A DNA stretch of 64,000 nucleotides from Sinotaia quadrata (lineage: Eukaryota > Mollusca > Gastropoda > Architaenioglossa > Viviparidae), in assembly GCA_028829895.1 (NCBI GenBank), contig CM054179.1, positions 39,860,617-39,924,616 on the forward strand, written 5' to 3'. The notes beneath the pieces are model-generated. The model did no database searches. It was not told the DNA's origin and saw only the letters and a program-made list of their open reading frames with translations. How positions within the stretch are numbered: position 1 is the first letter of the stretch; every line of letters starts with the position of its first letter. This document shows positions 60,080 through 64,000 of this stretch, one piece after another. Made by a program: the position numbers and the translations under genes.

Positions 60080-62137
60080 TGAGTTATTTAAAAAGTACTA
60101 TATAGCCCAGTAACTGGTTCATATTTTAATGTCTGATAGGGGATGTCTGTTTCATTTTATTTGTACCATTTATTCACTAGTTAGATATGACAAAACCTTT
60201 GCTCTTTAGTATATTGCAATTTGCAAACAATATATGCAGTCTTCTAGTTTTGAGATAAGCGTGTACTCTGCCATATCACGTATGTCTATCTTTAGTCAAA
60301 TGTCATCATAACAACCCAGAATTTATCTTTGTCCCACTGACTCGAAAACCCTCTGAACGCCTTCTGGCAGAGATCGCTATCAACTACTATAGAACAGCAA
60401 TGACCCACTATTTTAAATGACGAAAAATTAAAATTAAATTAAAAAGAATTGTTGTGGAATATATTTTCTGCTGTTATAAGTGTCTAGTTACAAAGTATGA
60501 AAAACAGAAACGTATGTCGTGCAGTTTCAATCACTTTATTTTCCTCAAATCGGTCTGAAACTTGTGGAGAAACACGGACTTTAAAAATCAATGAGACGCC
60601 TGTTTATATCTTGCACCTTTCATTACACTTCCACCACGAGTCGCCATTAGCGTATAAGCAATTAAATCACTAATCAGTTAAGGATACGAAGCACGTTTAA
60701 TGATGCGAGGTCTTCATTGTAGGCGGCCGGGCAACAAGCGAACGACATGCGAGCCGGTGCCAGGGGAGATTATGACGTCGACGCTTCTGATATGGCGTCT
60801 GTTGTTGGCAGTCTAGTACACGAAGGCAACGAGGAATTTCGTGATCTATCCACGATTCATCGTGACCTACAATACGGTTAGTGTCAGTTAAGTTTGACTG
60901 AAGTATGTTCGGGTTCATGTTTGCCGACGAGGGTGTTGTGTACTTTTGTGTTGAATTATCGTTCTTGAGCTTGTATTTTTATTTTGAGTTCTCGTTCTTG
61001 AGCTTGTATTTTATGTTGACTTTATAGTTCTTGAGCTTGCAGACATTGATTTTTAGAGATGAAGCGCCCCAGTCCATTCTCACTAAAATTTTCTTCTTCC
61101 CCACTCCTTAGTGCGAAAATATTCTATGTCTGTAAAATAATATTGGACGATAAAAAAGGAATTAATTACTGATAAATATATTTCTATTGTGCGAATAATG
61201 GCAATAAACCATCCGTGACGACGCAGTTGTTTTGAAATGCGTGACAGTTATTTCTATGACACGACCAAAAGTAACGGAGACTTTATTAAATCAAAATTTC
61301 ATATTGCTACTTGTGCATTTTGATTCTGACCAGTTATCTCCGTACCATAATATATTAATTACTTACTATTAATTAATTAATTATTAATTAATTACTATTT
61401 TCGCCCTTTAACTTTGCTATTTCTCAAATTGTGTTTTAATTATGTTGTTCTTCAATGAAAGTTTCTATAGCTAACGTTGCTATTAATTAATCAGTAATTT
61501 CTTTGCCTTTACTATTTCTCAGACAGTTCCTTCTTTTAAGCATTGCTATTTTTTTTAAAAACTGTCATTTTATTGACATTTATTGACATTTTTACTATTA
61601 TTGGTATTATTCTATAATTAAAAAAAAGGTCTCCGTTATACCTTATATTGTTTCTCAAACTATTTCTCTTTAACATTAATAACCCATCACTCTTAAACTT
61701 TATATACCTCAAATTGTCTTGTTTGTTTAAAATAACTTTCTGTATTTTTTTAACATAACAATTTCTCAAACTGCCTTTCTTATTTCTTTCAAAGGAAAAG
61801 AAAAAAGCGCAAAAGCTTGCTATTTTTAAAAATCGTCCTTCTTTGAATGTTTCTATCAATAAAATTGCCTTTCAGTTAACTGTACTATTTCTCAAATTGT
61901 CTTTTCTTGAACCCTGCAATTTCTCAAATTGTCTTTCTTTAATCTTATTATTTTTCAAACTGTGCAGAGTTCCAGTGCCCTACGGTTTTCGGAATCTATC
62001 CAGATGTGCTGGACTGTCGGAAATTCCACCAGTGTGTGTGGTTCGTCCCTTTTGATCATATCTGTGGAATTGGAACAGTGTGGAACGACAATCTGAAAGT
62101 CTGCGACTGGCCTGCAGCAGATTCATGTCAAGCTTGA
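35482..62137 (+). CDS. Secreted GH18 chitinase with mucin-like region and C-terminal CBM14, 11 coding exons
   Basis: An endo-acting hydrolase of beta-1,4-GlcNAc polymers, predicted extracellular. Exons: 35482-35602, 39897-40076, 40656-40912, 41819-41943, 43909-44035, 44934-45116, 54650-54775, 55327-55506, 56873-59818, 60723-60876, 61968-62137. All junctions are GT-AG and in frame, giving 1522 residues. Residues 1-28 are a signal peptide ([10 protein letters not shown] core). GH18 spans about 44-420: YYTNW (strand 1), [16 protein letters not shown] with acid/base Glu166, MSYD (236-239), GIPLYGRSF and MMWALD with Trp388. Residues 434-1415 are Ser/Thr-rich and likely O-glycosylated. CBM14 (1470-1520) has six cysteines. 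All catalytic residues are present. The start has purines at -3 and +4. Intron 6 hosts an antisense gene. A possible poly(A) signal is at 63015. Orthology to a named vertebrate gene is not claimed. Confidence 0.94.
35880..36170. repeat. Minisatellite, unit about 28 bp, about ten copies
   Basis: Units read 'cacactctaagaccgtcact' plus 'ctatttct'. The centre (35985-36115) is near identical. Confidence 0.9.
36405..36790. repeat. Minisatellite, 35-bp unit with 30-bp variants, 11 copies
   Basis: Units read 'cctttctgacagtcagacac' then 'aatacaacccacgtt'. Three copies lack five bases (CAGACAAAACAACCC). Confidence 0.93.
37090..37475. repeat. Minisatellite, 60-bp unit, six to seven copies
   Basis: Units share 'ctatgttctttctgaatgat' and 'acattccccgtgcattcttt'. 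Alternating copies carry 'acaatcctat' or 'aaatcccat', suggesting a higher-order dimer. Confidence 0.92.
37485..37750. repeat. Minisatellite, unit about 54-58 bp, four to five diverged copies
   Basis: Units share 'tattcttttcctacatatac' and 'cctgtattaaattacta'. Confidence 0.8.
38463..38712. repeat. CA-rich imperfect microsatellite
   Basis: About 250 bp of (CA)-based sequence with CGCA, ATACA and AAATA interruptions. Long frames across it on both strands are low-complexity artefacts. Confidence 0.93.
38735..38945 (+). mobile_element. Non-LTR retrotransposon remnant, RNase H domain fragment
   Basis: One frame reads [45 protein letters not shown]. The pattern W(I/V)..H....I.GNE.AD..AK is the C-terminal part of the RNase H domain carried by many non-LTR elements. 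It follows directly on the CA-rich tract and ends in TAA near 38945. The sequence to about 39310, with an internal poly-T and an AAGAAGAAG tail, may belong to the same insertion. No reverse transcriptase portion remains. Confidence 0.6.
39730..39830. repeat. AT/GT compound microsatellite before chitinase exon 2
   Basis: An (AT)n run followed by a long (GT)n tract with a few interruptions, ending about 65 bp upstream of the exon-2 acceptor. Confidence 0.95.
39897..40076 (+). CDS. Chitinase exon 2 (GH18 strands 1-2)
   Basis: Acceptor TTTTTCAG after a GT microsatellite; donor GTAAGT at 40077. It encodes [33 protein letters not shown] and ending NDIEYP (residues 41-101). The first GH18 strand and a conserved Cys pair are present. 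Confidence 0.95.
40070..40390. repeat. Donor-bearing tandem array at chitinase exon 2 / intron 2 junction
   Basis: It begins inside exon 2 at TATCCCT and runs through the donor GTAAGT. The block 'tatccctgtaagtatacaca' recurs at 40110-40135, and shorter CTGTAAGTA variants follow to about 40370. At least seven TGTAAGTA copies resemble the authentic donor. Confidence 0.85.
40656..40912 (+). CDS. Chitinase exon 3 (catalytic motif)
   Basis: Acceptor TTAACAG, donor GTAATT. It encodes [13 protein letters not shown] and [18 protein letters not shown], with D159, D162, D164 and the catalytic acid Glu166 (GAA at 40850-40852) all intact. Confidence 0.96.
41065..41175. repeat. Short tandem array, about 43-bp unit, three copies
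   Basis: Units share 'acattacggtagtaaatata' and 'gttcttgaattggt', in chitinase intron 3. Confidence 0.75.
41510..41620. repeat. Short tandem array, 'cataacacttaaccacaaca' type
   Basis: Four to five copies of a 13- or 26-bp motif (ACACTTAACCACA / ACACATAATCAT) in chitinase intron 3. Confidence 0.8.
41819..41943 (+). CDS. Chitinase exon 4
   Basis: Acceptor CAATAG, donor GTGAGT at 41944. It encodes [31 protein letters not shown] and YDVPKVNK, the GH18 strand 5 region (LLLTAAV). The donor-containing junction is repeated in the adjoining intron array. Confidence 0.93.
41937..42240. repeat. Donor-bearing tandem array at chitinase exon 4 / intron 4 junction
   Basis: It starts at exon codons GTCAACAA followed by donor GTGAGTGG. 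Units of about 45-50 bp repeat 'tcaacaagtgagtggtttgt' and 'cagttgttagcagtgaa'. About six copies retain AACAAGTGAG or a one-base variant of it, so each carries exon end plus 5' splice site. Confidence 0.9.
43150..43595. repeat. Minisatellite, unit about 43 bp with longer variants, about nine copies
   Basis: Units share 'ttgcaatgacgatgaccgtg' and 'attagcaaatgtgtgagcct'. Some copies carry an alternative 'agaaatactattgtat' insertion, giving a mixed monomer/dimer order. Confidence 0.9.
43909..44035 (+). CDS. Chitinase exon 5
   Basis: Acceptor CCTAAAG, donor GTAAGT at 44036. It encodes [16 protein letters not shown] and NAPLYGGD. The MxYD motif (M236, Y238, D239) contributes the substrate-positioning Tyr and Asp. 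Confidence 0.95.
44395..44540. repeat. Short tandem array, about 26-bp unit
   Basis: Repeated 'ttatatagttagacagacaa' plus 'tagtg(gg)', five to six copies in chitinase intron 5. Confidence 0.85.
44600..44900. repeat. Polypurine (GA-rich) tract
   Basis: About 300 bp almost purely A/G on the + strand (gagagaga, aaagagag), ending about 30 bp before the exon-6 acceptor region. Such tracts can form triplex DNA. Confidence 0.85.
44934..45116 (+). CDS. Chitinase exon 6
   Basis: Acceptor CTTCAG, donor GTAAAT at 45117. It encodes [32 protein letters not shown] and [10 protein letters not shown] (GH18 strand 7 and the alpha/beta insertion). It is 61 codons, phase 0 on both sides. Confidence 0.95.
45348..45536 (-). 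CDS. Nested gene exon 6 (zinc site and stop)
   Basis: Acceptor ATCTCTTCAG; TAA at 45350-45348. It encodes [29 protein letters not shown] and [20 protein letters not shown], holding all predicted zinc ligands (H204, D211, H238) and the Glu235 base. A possible poly(A) signal (AATAAA on the minus strand) is at 45266-45261. Confidence 0.93.
   Translation of the reverse strand, partial: VNELAGACHSCQSRHYSGLAVDLHNDARSSEYLSTCTSMGGWGQDEGNHIHCQFYDGTHPNW
45348..52649 (-). CDS. Nested antisense gene: secreted SH3b + M15-like zinc peptidase, six exons, complete
   Basis: Probably a secreted peptidoglycan (D-Ala-containing stem peptide) peptidase. The whole gene lies in chitinase intron 6 on the opposite strand. 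Exons (5' to 3'): 52649-52526, 50394-50276, 49353-49302, 47606-47444, 46650-46542, 45536-45348. All are GT-AG, phases 1,0,1,2,0, totalling 251 residues. Residues 1-16 form a signal peptide ([16 protein letters not shown]). About 27-97 match an SH3b domain (VNARNQPG...DGYTWYEL...VWVAGNYL). About 100-251 are the peptidase part: [10 protein letters not shown] (SxHxxGxAxD) places zinc ligands at His204 and Asp211, and DEGNHIH (ExxH) supplies Glu235 and His238, as in M15/VanX-type enzymes. The many cysteines fit extracellular folding. Met at 52649 is preferred over the upstream in-frame Met (52751) because it starts the signal peptide in an ACCATG context. Substrate is inferred. The family is bacterial in origin; transfer is possible but old, given five introns. 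Confidence 0.9.
45601..45699. repeat. (CTCA)n tetranucleotide microsatellite, about 24 units
   Basis: Perfect run of CACT/CTCA units in the interval upstream of nested-gene exon 6 (its intron 5). Confidence 0.98.
45920..46435. repeat. Minisatellite, 59-61 bp unit, eight copies
   Basis: Units share 'gtctttaagacccagagtat' and 'aaagactgctatttatattg', ending GACATGTCTA. Very homogeneous in the centre. Confidence 0.95.
46542..46650 (-). CDS. Nested gene exon 5
   Basis: Acceptor TTTGTGTGCAG, donor GTATGT. It encodes [20 protein letters not shown] then [16 protein letters not shown], a helix followed by a hydrophobic strand leading to the metal site. Confidence 0.9.
47090..47340. repeat. Minisatellite, 36-bp unit, seven copies
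   Basis: Units read 'tggttggcttgttttcactg' then 'taaagttttgtttgat'. The 36-bp length keeps frames open on both strands, which explains the artefactual ORFs here. Confidence 0.95.
47444..47606 (-). CDS. Nested gene exon 4
   Basis: Acceptor ATCAACAG, donor AAG|GTAAGC. It encodes [40 protein letters not shown] and [14 protein letters not shown], the N-terminal part of the peptidase module. Confidence 0.9.
48838..49304. repeat. Donor-bearing 43-bp minisatellite at nested-gene exon 3
   Basis: About ten units share 'aagctttgctaaaccacagt' and 'ctaactcactatttttgt'. On the minus strand each contains GTGAGT, and the array runs directly into the genuine exon-3 donor (ACTCAC at 49296-49301). Units alternate between 'cagtttga' and 'cagcatga'. 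Confidence 0.92.
49302..49353 (-). CDS. Nested gene exon 3 (end of SH3b, 52 bp)
   Basis: Acceptor TTTTTCAG, donor GTGAGT. It encodes [17 protein letters not shown], the 'GWV..YL' closing strand of an SH3b. It is too short to stand out as an open frame; phase and motif support it. The donor merges with the 43-bp array on its lower side. Confidence 0.88.
49515..49650. repeat. Tandem duplication, 60-bp unit, two and a half copies
   Basis: Units share 'agtgtctctaccaacgacat' and 'gttcagtcgatcaccacaca'. Confidence 0.9.
50276..50394 (-). CDS. Nested gene exon 2 (SH3b core)
   Basis: Acceptor TTTGTGTGTGCAG, donor GTAAGT. It encodes [39 protein letters not shown], with the G..W pattern of SH3b domains. 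Confidence 0.92.
50460..51230. repeat. Minisatellite, 25-26 bp unit, about 30 variable copies
   Basis: Units read 'gtaaacagttctctatatgg' plus 'tgttc'. It begins about 65 bp from the nested-gene exon-2 acceptor, within its intron 1. Confidence 0.93.
51950..52135. repeat. Tandem duplication, about 63-bp unit, three copies
   Basis: Units share 'cttagcgtaacatgatatta' and 'tttattgtcctagtaatttc'. Confidence 0.85.
52319..52347. repeat. (AAAT)n microsatellite
   Basis: About seven AAAT units upstream of the nested gene exon 1 donor side (its intron 1). Confidence 0.9.
52526..52649 (-). CDS. Nested gene exon 1 (signal peptide, start of SH3b)
   Basis: ATG at 52649-52647 in ACCATG context; donor AAC|GTGAGT. 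It encodes [20 protein letters not shown], then [16 protein letters not shown], and ends one base into a Pro codon. Confidence 0.9.
52700..52790 (-). promoter_or_regulatory. Putative promoter of the nested gene, with CLEAR-type E-box
   Basis: On the minus strand a TATA-like TTTAAAAGG (52722-52714) lies about 70 bp upstream of the ATG, consistent with a short 5' UTR. Upstream of it is GTCACGTGAC (52735-52744), an exact match to the TFEB/MITF-type CLEAR palindrome. Transcription factor use is inference. Confidence 0.5.
53505..53880. repeat. Minisatellite, 33-bp unit, 11 copies
   Basis: Units read 'ttatactttgtcacaagtcg' then 'gacaataatcatg'. The left part alternates two variants (agtcgGACAATAATC / agtcaGACAACAATC); the right part is homogeneous. 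The unit length keeps an artefactual frame open. Confidence 0.95.
54165..54600. repeat. Polypyrimidine tract before chitinase exon 7
   Basis: About 430 bp of CT-rich sequence with a loose 'tctccctttgtattc' repetition. It precedes the exon-7 acceptor and could act as an extended pyrimidine tract. Confidence 0.85.
54650..54775 (+). CDS. Chitinase exon 7
   Basis: Acceptor TGCGCAG after a long pyrimidine tract; donor GTGCGA. It encodes [35 protein letters not shown], the insertion domain of GH18 chitinases. It follows exon 6 in frame across the 9.5-kb intron that hosts the antisense gene. Confidence 0.94.
55265..55360. repeat. Partial duplication of chitinase exon 8 start
   Basis: Positions 55265-55295 in intron 7 match 55330-55360 in exon 8 over 31 bp with one mismatch. 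The intron copy is preceded by an AG (CCCAG) that could act as a weak decoy acceptor; using it would read into a stop (TAA at about 55301). Confidence 0.9.
55327..55506 (+). CDS. Chitinase exon 8 (end of GH18)
   Basis: Acceptor TGTGTAG, donor GTTTGT. It encodes [20 protein letters not shown] and DFSAMEYDG, containing strand 8 with the conserved substrate-stacking Trp388. It then leaves the catalytic domain ([12 protein letters not shown]). Confidence 0.94.
55939..56060. repeat. CAC/CAT trinucleotide-rich tract
   Basis: About 120 bp of CAC, CAT and ATC triplets followed by GTCGTCGTGG, in chitinase intron 8. Confidence 0.93.
56160..56510. repeat. Minisatellite, 54-bp unit, six to seven copies
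   Basis: Units share 'cccttttgtgtcattacagc' and 'ctataactttatcacactca'. Each contains a T-rich tract then CATTACAG, resembling a splice acceptor. It lies in intron 8, about 360 bp before exon 9. Confidence 0.93.
56873..59818 (+). CDS. Chitinase exon 9 (mucin-like Ser/Thr-rich region)
   Basis: A single 2946-bp exon, 982 codons open throughout, phase 0 on both sides. Acceptor TTTTTCCAG; donor AAG|GTAAGA at 59818/59819. Composition is dominated by Thr, Ser, Lys and Pro, with poly-Thr runs (about 57296-57318). Three Trp-Trp motifs (residues 801, 1090, 1366) recur at 276-289 residue spacing. The region is probably an extended O-glycosylated spacer between catalytic and binding domains. If the donor is skipped the frame runs 26 codons further to TAG at 59897-59899, which would give a form lacking CBM14. 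Confidence 0.92.
60026..60077. repeat. (AAT)n trinucleotide microsatellite
   Basis: About 17 perfect AAT/ATA units in chitinase intron 9. Confidence 0.97.
60723..60876 (+). CDS. Chitinase exon 10 (linker)
   Basis: Acceptor ATTGTAG, donor GTTAGT at 60877. It encodes [20 protein letters not shown] and a mixed acidic helix-like stretch ending HRDLQY, with no recognised domain. Support comes from exact phase fit (0 in, 1 out) between exons 9 and 11. Confidence 0.8.
60877..61967. other. Chitinase intron 10
   Basis: AT-rich. It contains a 30-bp duplication near 60955-61040 ('gttcttgagcttgtatttt'), an AATT-rich palindromic patch near 61350-61400 and loose 'tttctcaaattgtctttctt' repetition up to the exon-11 acceptor. 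No coding sequence. Confidence 0.8.
61968..62137 (+). CDS. Chitinase exon 11 (CBM14 chitin-binding domain and stop)
   Basis: Acceptor TGTGCAG; TGA at 62135-62137. It encodes [20 protein letters not shown], then [21 protein letters not shown] and SCQA. Cysteine spacing C-12-C-5-C-9-C-12-C-7-C with aromatic residues fits the CBM14 / peritrophin-A (ChtBD2) family. Confidence 0.94.
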
Positions 62138-62142
62138 TCACC

Positions 62143-62390
62143 ACATCCACACAAGCTGACTTTTGTTTTCAATCTAATGCGACGTGTAGATAAAACATCG
62201 AGAGATCATGCTTACACAATTTGCACTGTGTAAGACCTCGACAGAGCTCGTCTTCTTAAGTCACGTCCACACAAGCCGACGTTTGTTCTCAGACTACTGT
62301 GAAGTGTAGATAAAACATCGAGAGATCATGCTTACATGAGATGCACTGAGTAAGAGTTCTCGAAAGCTCGTCCTCTTAAGTCACGTCCAC
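62143..62390. repeat. Two-copy tandem duplication, about 122 bp
   Basis: Both copies share 'tagataaaacatcgagagat' and 'gtcacgtccac'/'cacatccac' borders, directly after the chitinase stop, within the likely 3' UTR. Confidence 0.88.
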
Positions 62391-63159
62391 GTACAGATGC
62401 GTGCTCTTGTCAGTTTGTCTGATGTGATATTCATGTCAGAAGGCCGTAGCCACTTGAACTCTGGCCTGAATAAGAAGATTGGCTAATGTGTCCTAGAAAT
62501 GTAAACTCGAATGATAAGACAGATAATTTTCTATGGTAAATATCTGCTCTCACAAGGCAGTCTGTATATGCAGTTGATATCTACTCTTAAAGTGTCGAAT
62601 CGTAAGACATCTTCTGTTGCAAGGCAACTTGGGTAAATTAGGTATCGTCTTTTACGATTATAATCAACGCTGATAACTTACAAGAGAGTAGGAGTAAATT
62701 CGATATCTTCACTTACAAGGCCCATGGGTCACGAAAATTTATCTCTTACAGGAGAGCATGAACATTGATGATATCAGCTCTTATAAGACTCTTGATAAAG
62801 TTGACAATTATCTTTTCTAAACCTCTTTATTAAGAGACTACAACTTACTACTCTGTAATGTTCTCTGGATGAAGGATAATATTCATTCTTTCAAGTCAGA
62901 ACGATCCAACTAGCATAAGCTTTATTAACGTGTATTATTTGTTACAAATTGTTACGAATAACAAATAATGTGAACATATATCTACGCTAAGGCTTACGTT
63001 AATTTATTTTTTTTAATAAATCTAATGGTAGAGTTGGTATTTTTTCAAGACTGGTCTCTTTGTAAGGGTGGTTTATTGATAAGACTTTTTCACCTTGCAG
63101 GTTTAATGGAACGATCAGTTTACACTCTTAAAAACATGTCAGGCCACGAAACAAAACTT

Positions 63160-63290
63160 TCTCTAGAGCATATTACGAGCTCTGTAGAACAAATGCTGAT
63201 AGCAAATGTCTCTTTGTTTGTTTGTTTCACTTTATTACGAGCTCTGTAGAACAAATGCTGATAGCAAATGTCTTTTTTTTTGTTTCACTT
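63160..63290. repeat. Two-copy tandem duplication, about 65 bp
   Basis: The block 'attacgagctctgtagaaca' plus 'aatgctgatagcaaatgtct' is repeated, each time followed by a T-rich GTTTCACTTTA. Confidence 0.92.
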
Positions 63291-64000
63291 TAATACTGGA
63301 AAGAACGAATCTTTCGTGAGAAATATTCCAGTGTTAGAAAGTACCTGGCCATATAAATGGACGGCACAATGCACTTTTGTATTACAGTGCATGTTGGTCA
63401 CTGAGGGCGATGGCATAATGCCGTTTTGTGTTAGCGAGTATCTTGGTCCTTTATGACGATGGCACAGCGCGATTTTGCGTTAGAGTGTATGTCGGCATTT
63501 AGGACGACAGTGTGCAAACTGCTCCTTGGAAACAAGCATTTCGCTTTAACAGTTGTTCTGATCTTTACTTTTATAAGATAAATTTAGAAAAGTTTTCGAA
63601 ATCTCTTATCCCCAAGTAATTGTTGGGCAGTTGAATCTTATGAAATGTGTGTGTGTGTGTGTACCGGTTTGTGAAGGTGTGTATGTATTGTGTGTGAATG
63701 TTGCTTGCGGATGACATTAGGACTCAGCAAATTATTATTGCCTCTTTCTCAAAGAATGTAATTTACAGCTGACTTCATCTGATAATGGCGGTTGGCCTCG
63801 CCGCTTGCTGTTTGCTTAAGTGTAATTGCATGCATCAGCTAGACAGCAATTTACAGGCGCTAGGAAATATTTTAAATATTCACAAAATTATATTTTGTAT
63901 ACTTTTTTGGTCCTTTTAAATTTTGTTGTTTCGTTCATAGGTACAGTTGTACTAATTTGTATGAATGTCGGTAATTTGTGAACGTGTTACCTGTTAAGAT

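Larger units (their letters stand above)
62138..64000. other. Chitinase 3' UTR / downstream flank
   Basis: No coding sequence recognised. It includes a two-copy 122-bp duplication (62143-62390), a two-copy 65-bp duplication (63160-63290) and a short GT run near 63646-63662. AATAAA at 63015-63020 is one candidate poly(A) signal. Confidence 0.6.

Overview
The window is animal nuclear DNA: AT-rich, with genes split into short exons by GT-AG introns, no operons, and dense micro- and minisatellites. The gene content (a long secreted GH18 chitinase with a mucin-like region and a C-terminal CBM14, plus a secreted SH3b + M15-type protein) suggests a lophotrochozoan, most likely a mollusc. That placement is inference. 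Exon calls come from reading frames, splice consensus and recognised family motifs; no search was run.

Region 1 (1-23668, + strand) is the 3' two thirds of a cytosolic NAD-dependent glycerol-3-phosphate dehydrogenase gene (GPD1 type). Six coding exons spread over 21 kb encode the equivalent of human residues 121-349. The exons for the NAD-binding N-terminus lie left of the window. The introns carry a decayed piggyBac transposase, a 579-bp element with perfect 12-bp terminal inverted repeats, a 28-bp inverted repeat and several tandem arrays.

Region 2 (23669-33000) is AT-rich intergenic or 3' flank with two minisatellites and no recognisable gene. Region 3 (about 33000-33912) is a CpG- and GC-rich island ending in a good splice donor. 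It is the best candidate for the promoter and non-coding first exon of the next gene.

Region 4 (35482-62137, + strand) is a complete chitinase gene: 11 coding exons, 1522 codons. Order: signal peptide, GH18 catalytic domain with an intact DxxDxDxE motif, a 982-residue Ser/Thr-rich region in one 2.9-kb exon, and a C-terminal CBM14 chitin-binding domain. Its 9.5-kb intron 6 contains a second complete gene on the opposite strand (52649-45348, six exons, 251 codons). That product is a small secreted Cys-rich protein with an SH3b domain and an M15-type zinc peptidase motif set (SxHxxGxAxD plus ExxH), as in bacterial peptidoglycan peptidases. A chitin hydrolase thus hosts a putative peptidoglycan peptidase in antisense orientation; a shared job in digestion or defence against microbial walls is a reasonable hypothesis.

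The most unusual structural feature is that several minisatellites start at exon-intron junctions of these two genes and carry repeated copies of the local splice site. Examples are the donors of chitinase exons 2 and 4, the donor of nested-gene exon 3, and the acceptor-like sequence before chitinase exon 1. A 31-bp piece of chitinase exon 8 is also duplicated in the preceding intron.
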